Assembly (NCBI RefSeq): GCF_012911025.1
Contig: NZ_WUEI01000037.1
Span: 1 to 40,370 of the forward strand
DNA from: Azoarcus sp. TTM-91
Lineage (GTDB): Bacteria; Pseudomonadota; Gammaproteobacteria; Burkholderiales; Rhodocyclaceae
DNA: 40,370 nt
Direction of reading: 5' to 3'
In this document: positions 1 through 7,558 of the stretch, piece after piece
Position numbering within the stretch: position 1 is the first letter of the stretch
Layout of the letters: every line of letters begins with the position of its first letter
The notes under the pieces: generated by a model
What the model saw: the letters and a program-made list of their open reading frames with translations, nothing else
Databases searched by the model: none
Told to the model about the DNA's origin: nothing
Position numbers and translations under genes: made by a program

Positions 1-39
1 GGCGAGACCCATGATGCGCGGGGGCGGGGGGGCAGGCCC

Positions 40-651
40 TCAGTGGTCCTTGCGGATCAGGCCGACCATGATGCCTTCGATGACCAGCGGGGTGTGCCGG
101 GTATCGACGACGATGGGCTGGTAATCCGGGTTGGCGGGCAACAATTCGACCACCGCGCCCTTGCGCTGCAGCGTCTTCACCGTGACTTCGTCCTCCAGCC
201 GGGCGACCACGATCTGGCCGTTGCGGGCCTCGGCGGCGCGATGCACCGCGAGCAGGTCGCCATCCAGGATGCCAGCATCGCGCATGCTCATGCCGCGCAC
301 GCGCAGCAGGTAGTCGGCACGGGGGGAGAACAGGGCGGGATCGAGTTGGTAGTGCTGTTCCACGTGCTCGGCGGCGAGGATGGGGCTGCCGGCGGCCACC
401 CGGCCGACCAGGGGCAGGCCCAGTGCCTGCTGCACGAGACGGATGCCGCGCGCCCGGCCTTCCTCCAGCAGGATGGCACCCTTGGCCGCCAGCGTGCGCA
501 GATGGCTTTCGGCGGCGTTGGGCGAGCGGAAGCCGAAGGCGGCGCAGATGTCCGCCCGGGTGGGGGGGCGGCTGTCGTGCTCTATGCTCTGGCGGATAAA
601 GTCGAGGATTTCCTGCTGCCGGGGGGTAAGGTGCTCGCTGCGCGCGCTCAT
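40..651 (-). CDS. lexA: LexA, SOS repressor
   Basis: Transcriptional repressor of the SOS DNA-damage regulon; it self-cleaves when bound to RecA filaments. The 203-residue protein has an N-terminal winged helix-turn-helix (about residues 1-70, with the RPPTRADI motif) and a C-terminal S24 peptidase fold. The cleavage bond Ala87-Gly88, catalytic Ser122 (GMSMRD) and Lys159 (TVKTLQ) are all visible and spaced as in E. coli LexA. The frame is open further upstream, but the ATG at 651 has a GGAG-type ribosome site and gives the family-typical N-terminus MSARSEHLT. An SOS box lies 18 bases upstream, so autoregulation is expected. Bases 1-39 beyond its stop are too short to interpret. Confidence 0.97.
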   Translation of the reverse strand: MSARSEHLTPRQQEILDFIRQSIEHDSRPPTRADICAAFGFRSPNAAESHLRTLAAKGAILLEEGRARGIRLVQQALGLPLVGRVAAGSPILAAEHVEQHYQLDPALFSPRADYLLRVRGMSMRDAGILDGDLLAVHRAAEARNGQIVVARLEDEVTVKTLQRKGAVVELLPANPDYQPIVVDTRHTPLVIEGIMVGLIRKDH

Positions 652-669
652 GGCGGTCTCCGTGTCGAG

Positions 670-685
670 CTGTAATTTTAAACAG
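670..685. promoter_or_regulatory. SOS box (LexA operator) of lexA
   Basis: CTGTAATTTTAAACAG matches the CTGT-N8-ACAG core of the proteobacterial LexA operator in full. It lies 18 bases upstream of the lexA start. On the lexA strand it contains a TAAAAT that could be the -10 element, so LexA bound here would block its own promoter. Site identity is read directly; autoregulation is inferred from the family. Confidence 0.88.
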
Positions 686-794
686 CCCGGGGTCTCAAGG
701 GAAAGCAAAACGGTGGCGGCGGGCGGGCATCAGGCGAAAGGCGCAGTGGCGGGAAGGAATGTGCAAGCCTGCTTGAGCCCGGCGCGTATCTGGG

Positions 795-959
795 CTATTC
801 GTAATGGACGAGGCGTTCCTCCGGAGCGTCGGCCCGTCGGAGAGGAGGATGCCGTGCCGTCCAGTCCTGCAGCGCTTCCAGGTAGTGTTCGCCCAGCCTC
901 TCCGCTAGAATCGCCGCTACGTCAGGGGGAGCCCATGCTGCAAAGCGGAGACATCGCAC
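795..959 (-). CDS. possible small protein upstream of lexA (doubtful)
   Basis: A 54-codon frame from a GTG at 959 to a TAG at 795 on the lexA strand, overlapping the start of bcp in antisense by 25 bases. Its central part (residues about 13-52, AAILAERLGEHYLEALQDW then a charged stretch) reads like an amphipathic helical protein segment rather than random translation. Against it: no convincing ribosome binding site, a start inside another gene, and third codon positions less GC-rich (about 68 percent by hand count over 40 codons) than I would expect here. It may be a remnant of a longer gene. I do not recognise it. Confidence 0.2.
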   Translation of the reverse strand: MRCLRFAAWAPPDVAAILAERLGEHYLEALQDWTARHPPLRRADAPEERLVHYE

Positions 960-1444
960 CCACGTTTTCTTTGCCGGACGCGGACATGGCGGATTTCGAT
1001 CTCGCCACCGAGAATGGCAAGCGCCATGTGGTTCTCTACTTCTACCCGCGTGACAAGACGCCGGGATGCACCCTGCAGGCCGCAGACTTCAGCGATCACG
1101 AGGAAGAGTTCGCCCGCCACGATTGCGTGGTGGTGGGCGTGAGCCCGGACGATTGCCTGACCCACGCCGAGTTCCGCGATGAGCAGGGGCTTTCGGTCAG
1201 GCTTTTGTCGGACACCGACACCGAAGTGTGCCGGCTCTACCATGTCTGGCGACCCAAGGTGGTCGATGGTGTGGAAAAGATGGGCGTGCTGCGCTCGACC
1301 TTCATCATCGACAAGCAGGGCGTGCTCAGGCACGCGCTCTACGACGTCACGCCTCGCGGCCATGCCGCCGCGGTATTCGAACTCGTCAAGGAACTGGAAT
1401 CCAATGCAAACGGAAATCGTAAAGAACAGCGTGGTCACGCTTAA
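935..1444 (+). CDS. bcp: Bcp/PrxQ-type thiol peroxidase
   Basis: Thioredoxin-dependent peroxiredoxin that reduces hydrogen peroxide and organic hydroperoxides in the cytoplasm. The 169-residue protein has the AhpC/TSA thioredoxin fold. The peroxidatic cysteine is in PRDKTPGCT (about residues 39-47), the PxxxTxxC motif of the family. The glutamate usually found four residues after this Cys is replaced (GCTLQA), and the resolving Cys of classic Bcp is absent, which suggests a 1-Cys or atypical mechanism. The ATG at 935 follows GGGGGAG at good spacing. A TAGAAT -10-like element lies at 906-911, with no good -35. The last 41 bases overlap the next gene, so the two are probably cotranscribed. Confidence 0.9.
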   Translation: MLQSGDIAPTFSLPDADMADFDLATENGKRHVVLYFYPRDKTPGCTLQAADFSDHEEEFARHDCVVVGVSPDDCLTHAEFRDEQGLSVRLLSDTDTEVCRLYHVWRPKVVDGVEKMGVLRSTFIIDKQGVLRHALYDVTPRGHAAAVFELVKELESNANGNRKEQRGHA

Positions 1445-1892
1445 CTACACCGTCCGCGATCCGGACGGCAACATGATCGACGATGGCCAGCATCCGCTGA
1501 TCTACCTGCACGGCGGTTACGACGGCATCTTCCCGAAGGTGGAAGAGGCGCTGCATGGCCGCAAGACGGGCGACAAGCTGCAACTGAAGCTGCAACCGGA
1601 AGATGCTTTCGGCGACTACGACGAGGAGCTGGTGCTGGTCGAGGACGCCAAGCTCTTCCCGGAGAACATCGAAGTCGGCATGTCCTTCGAGCGCGTCACC
1701 GATGACGGCGAGGAAGAGATCCTCTACCGCGTCACCGACATCGCCGAAGGCAAGGTGGTGGTCGATGGCAACCACCCGCTGGCCGGCGTTGCGCTGGTGT
1801 TCGACATCACCGTTGCCGAAGTCCGCGCGGCAACCAGCGAGGAAATCACCCACGGCCATGTGCATGGCCCCGGCGGTCATCACCACCACTGA
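1404..1892 (+). CDS. slyD: SlyD-type FKBP peptidyl-prolyl isomerase
   Basis: Cytoplasmic prolyl cis-trans isomerase and chaperone, 162 residues. The FKBP half begins TEIVKNSVVTLNYTV, followed by the conserved G-Y-D-G-I-F-P/VEEAL region. The inserted chaperone flap lies at about residues 70-125 (PEDAFGDYDEE onward), and FDITVAEVR closes the fold. The C-terminus is histidine-rich (HGHVHGPGGHHHH), as in SlyD proteins that bind nickel and other metals; it is shorter than the E. coli tail. The start codon lies 41 bases inside bcp in another frame. This overlap is longer than ordinary coupling, but the ATG gives the standard SlyD N-terminus. A GC hairpin follows the stop. Confidence 0.92.
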   Translation: MQTEIVKNSVVTLNYTVRDPDGNMIDDGQHPLIYLHGGYDGIFPKVEEALHGRKTGDKLQLKLQPEDAFGDYDEELVLVEDAKLFPENIEVGMSFERVTDDGEEEILYRVTDIAEGKVVVDGNHPLAGVALVFDITVAEVRAATSEEITHGHVHGPGGHHHH

Positions 1893-1901
1893 GCATTCCC
1901 G

Positions 1902-1921
1902 GGGGCCGCGACAGCGGCCCC
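1902..1921 (+). terminator. GC-rich hairpin after slyD, possible weak terminator
   Basis: GGGGCCGC-GACA-GCGGCCCC forms a perfect 8-bp stem with a four-base loop, ten bases after the slyD stop. There is no T-run behind it, so it is either a Rho-assisted end, an mRNA-stabilising hairpin or incidental. The next gene on the same strand starts 52 bases further on. Confidence 0.35.
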
Positions 1922-1973
1922 TGTCGCATCCGGCTTCCGCCCAGCTTCTGAATCCTTCCTTCCGACTATCCCG

Positions 1974-4010
1974 ATGAGCGCTTTCCCCCGCGCTGAAAAC
2001 GCCCTGCTCGAAGTGGCGGACCTCAATGTCGTGCTGGAGAGTCCAGCGCGGCGCCTGCACCCGGTGGATGGGGTGGATTTCTCCATTGCCGCCGGCGAAA
2101 CCTTCGCGCTGCTGGGTGAGTCGGGCTGCGGCAAGTCGATGACGGCGCTGGCCCTTACTCGCCTGCTGCCGGAAAGCGGGCGCATCCACGCCGGCCGGGT
2201 CCGTCTGGGCGGCGACGATCTGCTGGGCTTGTCGGAGGCCGGCATGCGTGCGGTGCGCGGCGGGCGCATCGGCATGGTGTTCCAGGAGCCGGCCACCAGC
2301 CTGAACCCGGTGATGACCGTAGGCAACCAGATCGGCGAGGTGCTTGCCCAGCACCGCGGGCTGGAGGGCGCTGCGCGCCAGGCCGAGGTGGTCCGCCTGC
2401 TGGCGGCGGTGGGCATTCCGGACGCAGCCAGGCGTGCGGCGGACTATCCCTTCCAGTTCTCCGGCGGCATGAAGCAGCGGGTGATGATCGCGATGGCGCT
2501 GGCCGGCGAGCCGGAACTACTGATTGCCGACGAGCCCACCACCGCGCTGGACGTCACCATCCAGGCTCAGGTGCTGGACCTGCTCGCCCGCCTGCAGGCC
2601 GAACGCGGCATGGGCATGCTGCTGATCACTCACGACCTCGGCGTGGTCGCCCGCAGCGCTGACCAGGTGGGCGTGATGTACGCCGGCCAGCTGGTGGAGA
2701 CCGGCGGACGGGACGATTTCTTCCGCGCGCCGCTGCATCCCTATTCCCGCAAGCTCTTCGCCGCGCTGCCTTCCGCCGCACAGCGTGGCGGACCGCTGGA
2801 TGCGCCGGAGGGCAGCGTGCCGGTGCTGGACGGCGACTTTCCCGGCTGTCGCTTCGTCGAGCGCTGCCCGCTGGCTTTCGACCGCTGCGACGACGAGGCA
2901 CCGGGCTGGGCCAGCGTGGGCGCGCAGCGGGTGCGCTGCCATCTGTACGAGGGCGTGAGCATTCCGCGCCCGCTGGAAGCCAGGGAGGCGAACTACGCCG
3001 CCACGAGTGCGCGCAAGCAGCAGGCGCCGGTGCTGGAGGTGCGTAATCTCAAGGTCCATTTCCCGGTGCGCAAGGGTGTGCTCAAGCGGGTGGTGGGCCA
3101 GGTGCGTGCAGTAGACGGTGTCAGCTTCAGCCTGGTGGCGGGGCATACGCTGGCCCTGGTCGGCGAATCCGGCTGTGGCAAGACCACGGTGGGCAAGGCC
3201 CTGCTGCAATTGATTCAACCCACTGCCGGTGAAGTGTTTTTCGACGGCGAGAACATGGTGGGACGCCCTCAGAGAGCGCTGGTGGAGATGCGCAAGGCCG
3301 TGCAGATGGTGTTCCAGGACCCCTTCGCCTCGCTCAATCCACGAATGCGCATCGGCGACATCATCGAGGAAGGCATGGCCAGCCTGGGCGTCGGCGATAG
3401 CGCCGAGGCCCGTTCCCGGAGGGTGGATGCCCTGCTTGAGCGGATGGGGCTGCAGGCGGCGATGCGCTGGCGTTATCCCCATGAATTCTCCGGCGGCCAG
3501 CGCCAACGCATCGCCATTGCCCGCGCGCTGGCGGTGTCGCCGCGGGTGCTGGTGTGCGACGAACCGACCAGCGCGCTGGACGTGTCGGTGCAGGCCCAGC
3601 TGCTGAACCTGATGCGCGAGCTGCAGCAGGAGCAGGGGCTAGCCTATCTCTTTGTCACCCACAACCTGGGCGTGGTGGATTACCTGGCCGACGAGGTGGC
3701 GGTGATGTACCTCGGTCGCATCGTGGAGTACGGCGCGGTGGAGCAGGTGCTGGCTGCACCGGCGCATCCTTATACCCGGTTGCTGCTGGCAGCAGTGCCC
3801 AAGGTGGAGGGAGAGGCCGGGGCGGCGGGGGCCATCGAGATGGCCAAGCCGGAGGTGGAGCTGCCGTCGCCGCTGAAGCCGCCGGCCGGCTGCCATTTCC
3901 ATCCGCGTTGCCCGCAGGCCACCGACATCTGCCGGGTCACCTATCCTGCGCCTACCGTGTCGCACAGTGGCCACGCGGTGAGCTGTCACTGGCCACTTCA
4001 GCGCTTGTAA
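1974..4010 (+). CDS. fused dual-ATPase oligopeptide-type ABC transporter protein
   Basis: Energising subunit for import of peptides or related solutes, with two DppD/DppF-like ATPases joined in one 678-residue chain, as in YejF and GsiA. Domain 1: Walker A GESGCGKS at 48-55, signature FSGGMKQR near 162, Walker [13 protein letters not shown]. Domain 2: Walker A GESGCGKT near 396, signature FSGGQRQR near 504, [12 protein letters not shown]. Each half ends in the oligopeptide-transporter C-terminal motif with paired cysteines ([16 protein letters not shown]). No permease or binding-protein gene is adjacent, so the partner membrane subunits must be encoded elsewhere and the substrate cannot be named. 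No strong ribosome site precedes the ATG. It converges with the next gene, 12 bases apart. Confidence 0.9.
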   Translation: MSAFPRAENALLEVADLNVVLESPARRLHPVDGVDFSIAAGETFALLGESGCGKSMTALALTRLLPESGRIHAGRVRLGGDDLLGLSEAGMRAVRGGRIGMVFQEPATSLNPVMTVGNQIGEVLAQHRGLEGAARQAEVVRLLAAVGIPDAARRAADYPFQFSGGMKQRVMIAMALAGEPELLIADEPTTALDVTIQAQVLDLLARLQAERGMGMLLITHDLGVVARSADQVGVMYAGQLVETGGRDDFFRAPLHPYSRKLFAALPSAAQRGGPLDAPEGSVPVLDGDFPGCRFVERCPLAFDRCDDEAPGWASVGAQRVRCHLYEGVSIPRPLEAREANYAATSARKQQAPVLEVRNLKVHFPVRKGVLKRVVGQVRAVDGVSFSLVAGHTLALVGESGCGKTTVGKALLQLIQPTAGEVFFDGENMVGRPQRALVEMRKAVQMVFQDPFASLNPRMRIGDIIEEGMASLGVGDSAEARSRRVDALLERMGLQAAMRWRYPHEFSGGQRQRIAIARALAVSPRVLVCDEPTSALDVSVQAQLLNLMRELQQEQGLAYLFVTHNLGVVDYLADEVAVMYLGRIVEYGAVEQVLAAPAHPYTRLLLAAVPKVEGEAGAAGAIEMAKPEVELPSPLKPPAGCHFHPRCPQATDICRVTYPAPTVSHSGHAVSCHWPLQRL

Positions 4011-4022
4011 GACTCCCGCGGA

Positions 4023-5498
4023 CTATTTCGCGGCGGGTTTCTTCGGTTGTTGCTGGGTCTTGGCGGTTCCCGGAACCGGTTTGCCGTTCTTCTGCGGCGG
4101 GGCCGTCTTGGCGGCCGGGGCCGCAGCCTTGCCTGCAGGTTTGGCGGTGCTCTTGGCCGTGGGCGCGGACTTGGCCGCAGGGGCGGCTTTCTTCGCCGCG
4201 CTTTTGTTCGCGACCGCCTTCTTGGCTGCGGCGCTGTTCTTGCCCGCAACGGGCGTCTTGGCCGTGGCGGCCGGAATCTTGCGGACCGGCGTGGTGGTGT
4301 TGGCGGTGAGCTTCACCTGCGGCCGATTCGGCAGCAGCCGGGTGACCTGCAGCGCCCCACTGGGGTCGACGCCATCCGGCACCAGCAACGAGTAGCCGGC
4401 GCCGACCCGGCTGCGGGCATTCAGGCCATTGAGCTGCAGCAGTTGGGCGAGGGTGAGGTCGTGGCGCTGGGCAATGGCGGCCAGCTTTTCACCGGGGCCG
4501 AGCTCATGCACCCGCCAGCCTTTGCCATCTTCCGAGAGCTGTTCCAGGCCGGCCTCGAAGTGGCTCGCGCGTTCGGTGGGAACGATCAGCGTCTGGCCGG
4601 GCAGGGTGACGGCCGGGCGGTTGAAGGAAGGGTTGAGCGCCAGGAACTCCTCCAGCGACAGGCCGGCCAGTTTCGCCGCTGCCGCCAGATCGGTGCCGAT
4701 AGGCGCGGCCACCGCGACGAAGTTGGCTTCGTTCGGTACGTAGGGCAGTTCGAAGTGGAAGAGTTCGGGCTGGGAGACGATGTTCTTGATCGCCTGCAGC
4801 TTAGGCACGTAGTTGCGCGTCTCGTCGGGCATCCGCAGCTGGCTGTACTCGGCCGGCAGGCCGGCGTCCACGTTGCGCTGGATGGCCCGGGCCACTGCGC
4901 CCTCGCCCCAGTTGTAGGAGGCCAGGGCGAGATGCCAGTCGCCGTGCATCTCGTAGATGGTCTGCAGGTAGTCCAGGGCGGCGTTGGTGGAGGCGATCAC
5001 GTCGCGCCGCTCGTCTATCCAGGAGTCCTGCGTCAGGTTGTAGTTCTTGCCGGTGGAGGGAATGAACTGCCACAAGCCCGAGGCGTGCGCCGGCGAGTAG
5101 GCCAGCGGGTTGTAGCTGCTCTCCACCATGGGCAGCAGCGCCAGTTCGGTGGGCATGCCGCGGCGTTCCAGCTCGTCCACGATGTAGTAGAGATAGCGGC
5201 CGCCACGGGCGAAGACCTGTTTGAGAAAGCCTGGGCGGTTGAGGTAGAAGAGCTGTTGGTCGGCGACCAGTTGGCTGTCCAGATCGGGCATGCTGAAGCC
5301 GCGGCGGATGCGGTCCCAGATCTCGTTCGGGTTGCGCGTCAGGTCCAGCGTCAGCACCCGGGGCTCGTTGGCCAGTTCGTTGGGGGCGTGCAGACCCAGG
5401 GCTTCGGACGCGGCAACCGGCGCTTCCTGGGCGGAAGCCGGGGTGCCGGAGAGCAGCAAGGAGAGGGAGAAAAGGAGCGGCGCGAAGAACTTCGCCAT
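4023..5498 (-). CDS. mltD: MltD-like membrane-bound/periplasmic lytic transglycosylase with LysM
   Basis: Cleaves peptidoglycan glycan strands in the periplasm. The 491-residue protein has a signal peptide (residues 1-23, ending ASA before Q24), without a lipobox cysteine. An SLT domain spans about 110-215, with catalytic Glu126 in MVESSYNP and the GLWQFIPSTG and ALASYNWGEG motifs. A degenerate LysM region lies at about 265-308 and a clear LysM at about 327-375 (GEKLAAIAQRHDLT). The last 88 residues (404-491) are a lysine/alanine/proline tail with about nineteen lysines and no acidic residue, resembling histone-H1-like bacterial tails. I chose the ATG at 5498 because it starts the signal peptide; the frame is open to 5603. 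Confidence 0.88.
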   Translation of the reverse strand: MAKFFAPLLFSLSLLLSGTPASAQEAPVAASEALGLHAPNELANEPRVLTLDLTRNPNEIWDRIRRGFSMPDLDSQLVADQQLFYLNRPGFLKQVFARGGRYLYYIVDELERRGMPTELALLPMVESSYNPLAYSPAHASGLWQFIPSTGKNYNLTQDSWIDERRDVIASTNAALDYLQTIYEMHGDWHLALASYNWGEGAVARAIQRNVDAGLPAEYSQLRMPDETRNYVPKLQAIKNIVSQPELFHFELPYVPNEANFVAVAAPIGTDLAAAAKLAGLSLEEFLALNPSFNRPAVTLPGQTLIVPTERASHFEAGLEQLSEDGKGWRVHELGPGEKLAAIAQRHDLTLAQLLQLNGLNARSRVGAGYSLLVPDGVDPSGALQVTRLLPNRPQVKLTANTTTPVRKIPAATAKTPVAGKNSAAAKKAVANKSAAKKAAPAAKSAPTAKSTAKPAGKAAAPAAKTAPPQKNGKPVPGTAKTQQQPKKPAAK

Positions 5499-5628
5499 GG
5501 CGGAAACCGGGCCGGGGGCGCTGCGTAAAGCGGGAGAGTCTAGCCAGCGGCCGGCTTTCGCGTCAATTTGGGTCCCGGTGGAGGGGCCGGAGGCGACTTT
5601 CACTGGTCATGAAGACTCAAACGAAAGT

Positions 5629-5634
5629 TATAAT
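5629..5634 (+). promoter_or_regulatory. candidate -10 element upstream of the REC-GGDEF gene
   Basis: A perfect TATAAT in otherwise GC-rich sequence, about 100 bases before the regulator start. The best -35 partner is poor (TGGTCA, 19-base spacer). If used, transcription would begin near 5641, leaving only a few bases before the leader ORF at 5647. Confidence 0.3.
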
Positions 5635-5646
5635 CCGGAGCAATAC

Positions 5647-5739
5647 ATGCGTCAGCGTGTCAGGTTTTCCTTTTTGGCGCCATTCGGCTTGCTAGGATGG
5701 CTGCAGTCCTTGGGGTCGAGGTCCCGCTTCCCGCCATGA
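5647..5739 (+). CDS. possible 30-residue leader peptide
   Basis: A short frame starting at an ATG that follows GGAG by six bases, the best-placed ribosome site in this intergenic region. It encodes a basic start, a hydrophobic middle (FSFLAPFGLLGWLQ) and a basic end. Its TGA overlaps the ATG of the diguanylate cyclase as ATGA, the classic arrangement for translational coupling, and the cyclase has no strong ribosome site of its own. No homology is known to me. It could be a leader that passes ribosomes to the cyclase, or chance. Confidence 0.3.
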   Translation: MRQRVRFSFLAPFGLLGWLQSLGSRSRFPP

Positions 5740-6701
5740 AAGCCCTGGTCATCGAAGATACGGTCACGAGCGCCACCCTCGTGTGCAATCAGCTCACCAA
5801 GATGGGGCTGACCGCGCTGCATGCGCGCAATGGTGAGACAGGCATCGAGATGTTCAAGCGCGAACGCCCGGATCTGGTTCTGCTCGACATCATCATGCCG
5901 GGGCTGGACGGCTTCGAGGTGGCGCACCGCATCCGCCAGTTGGAGCGCGACGGCGAGTGGACGCCCATCATCTTCCTCACCGCGCGTACCAGCGATGAGG
6001 ATCTGCAGCGCGGCATCGAGGTGGGAGGCGACGACTATCTCGCCAAGCCGGTCTCCGAGATGGTGCTGAAATCCAAGGTGCGCGCGATGCAGCGCATCGC
6101 CCAGATGCGCTATTCCTTGCTGGTGCTGACCCGCAAGCTGGATGAGGCCAACCGGGAGCTGACCCGTCTTTCCTCGGTCGATGGCCTGACCGGCATCGCC
6201 AACCGCCGGCGCTTCGACGAAACCCTGCTGAGGGAGTGGCGGCGCGCCTCCCGGGCCGGGGGTTCGATGGCCCTGCTGGTGGCGGACGTGGATGCCTTCA
6301 AGCAGTTCAACGATGGTTATGGCCACCAGGTGGGCGATGAATGCCTGAAAGCGGTGGCGCGCACGCTGGAGCAGAACCTGCGCCGCCCGACCGATCTGGT
6401 CGCTCGTTATGGCGGCGAGGAGTTCGCCGCCATCCTGCCGGACACGGCCGCGGAAGGCGCGGTGGGCGTTGCGGAGGCGATGCGCAACGGGGTGGAAAGC
6501 CTGCGCATCACCCATCGTTTCTCCAGCACCGCGCCGGTGGTGACCATCAGCGTTGGAGTGGCCTGGGTGCAGCCGGCACGGGGCGACGATCAAGGTTATC
6601 TTGCCCTGCTGAAGGCGGCCGACGACGCGCTCTATGGAGCCAAGCACGGTGGGCGGAACCGCCTCGAAGTGCGCCATTACGAGAGCTTCGCCGGGCGTTG
6701 A
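5736..6701 (+). CDS. response regulator with REC and GGDEF domains, diguanylate cyclase
   Basis: Makes the second messenger c-di-GMP from two GTP under control of receiver phosphorylation. The 321-residue protein has an N-terminal REC domain (about 1-120) with Glu7/Asp8, phospho-acceptor Asp51 (LLDIIMPGLDG) and Lys104 (LAKP). A short helical linker follows, then GGDEF (about 145-315) with the active-site motif GGEEF at 226-230. The inhibitory I-site RPTD is at 217-220, exactly five residues upstream, so product feedback is predicted. No histidine kinase is adjacent. The start MKALVIEDT is the natural REC beginning. The ATG overlaps the stop of a possible leader ORF. Confidence 0.93.
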   Translation: MKALVIEDTVTSATLVCNQLTKMGLTALHARNGETGIEMFKRERPDLVLLDIIMPGLDGFEVAHRIRQLERDGEWTPIIFLTARTSDEDLQRGIEVGGDDYLAKPVSEMVLKSKVRAMQRIAQMRYSLLVLTRKLDEANRELTRLSSVDGLTGIANRRRFDETLLREWRRASRAGGSMALLVADVDAFKQFNDGYGHQVGDECLKAVARTLEQNLRRPTDLVARYGGEEFAAILPDTAAEGAVGVAEAMRNGVESLRITHRFSSTAPVVTISVGVAWVQPARGDDQGYLALLKAADDALYGAKHGGRNRLEVRHYESFAGR

Positions 6702-6749
6702 GGCGGCCTGGGCGTCTGCGCCACCGCGGCGCCTTTCCCGCAACTGCCC

Positions 6750-7529
6750 TCAGAACACGTCTTTCCAGGCCCGCAGCGCTGCCAGACAGGCAAGCGCATC
6801 TCCCGGTTGAGTGCCGGCATGCCGGGTCACAGCGGCGATAACACCGGCCTCCTGCGTGCGCAGGAAGGGGTTGATGGCGCGCTCCCGGGCAATGGTGCTG
6901 GGCAGGGTCGGCTTCCCCGCTGCCCGTTGCGCTTCGCACCAGCGGGCATATTCGTCGCGTGCCGGATTGTCGGGCTCGGCCGCGCGGGAGAATGCCAGAT
7001 TGGAGAGGGTGTATTCATGGGTGCAGTACACCCGGGTCGCCGCGGGCAAGGCATTGAACTTGGCCAGCGAGGTGGCCATCTGGGCAGGGGTGCCTTCGAA
7101 CAGCCGTCCACAGCCGGCAGAGAACAGCGTGTCGCCGCAGAACAGCAGCTCATCGCCGTAGTAGGCGACATGGCCGGCGGTATGGCCAGGCACGTCCAGT
7201 ACGCCGAGCGTAAGCTCCAGTTCCGGCAGCGCCACGGTGTCGCCCTCTGCCACCGGCCGGTTCACGCCGGCGATGTTCTCCCGGCCGGGACCGAACACCG
7301 GTATCGCTTTGGCGTTAAGCGGCGCGGCGTCCAGCAGTGCGCCGACACCGCCGACATGGTCTGGATGGTGGTGAGTGACGAGGATCGCGCTCAAGGCCAG
7401 ATTCTCGGCCTGCAGGTAGGCCTGCACCGGCGCTGCATCGCCGGGATCGACCACCACGGCGTGGCGACCACGACGAAGAAGCCAGATGTAGTTATCGCGA
7501 AAGGCGGGAAGAGGGATAATGGCGTCCAT
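6750..7529 (-). CDS. gloB: hydroxyacylglutathione hydrolase (glyoxalase II)
   Basis: Hydrolyses S-D-lactoylglutathione to D-lactate and glutathione, the second step of methylglyoxal detoxification. The 259-residue metallo-beta-lactamase-fold protein carries the dinuclear metal motif THHHPDH at 52-58 and further ligands in VPGHTAGH and the FCGDTLF segment. The C-terminal substrate domain contains CTHEYTLSNLAF and the basic cluster KPTLPSTIARE. The ATG at 7529 gives the family start MDAIIPLPAF; upstream in-frame ATGs exist but add a non-conserved extension. It diverges from the methyltransferase gene across 29 bases. The gloB-yafS-rnhA-dnaQ neighbourhood is the one found in E. coli. Confidence 0.95.
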   Translation of the reverse strand: MDAIIPLPAFRDNYIWLLRRGRHAVVVDPGDAAPVQAYLQAENLALSAILVTHHHPDHVGGVGALLDAAPLNAKAIPVFGPGRENIAGVNRPVAEGDTVALPELELTLGVLDVPGHTAGHVAYYGDELLFCGDTLFSAGCGRLFEGTPAQMATSLAKFNALPAATRVYCTHEYTLSNLAFSRAAEPDNPARDEYARWCEAQRAAGKPTLPSTIARERAINPFLRTQEAGVIAAVTRHAGTQPGDALACLAALRAWKDVF

Positions 7530-7558
7530 AAGTCCCGATTTTGAAGCGCTGACCATCC

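Noticed and set aside
1..12. Possible ATG at 12 on the minus strand, start of a gene after lexA
   Set aside because: Only four codons are inside the window, with no clear ribosome site; sulA- or imuA-type genes often follow lexA, but nothing here shows it.
6702..6749. GCGCC/GGCGC pairing between the diguanylate cyclase gene and gloB as a shared terminator
   Set aside because: Five-base stem only, and no T-run beyond three bases; convergent genes may end by another mechanism.
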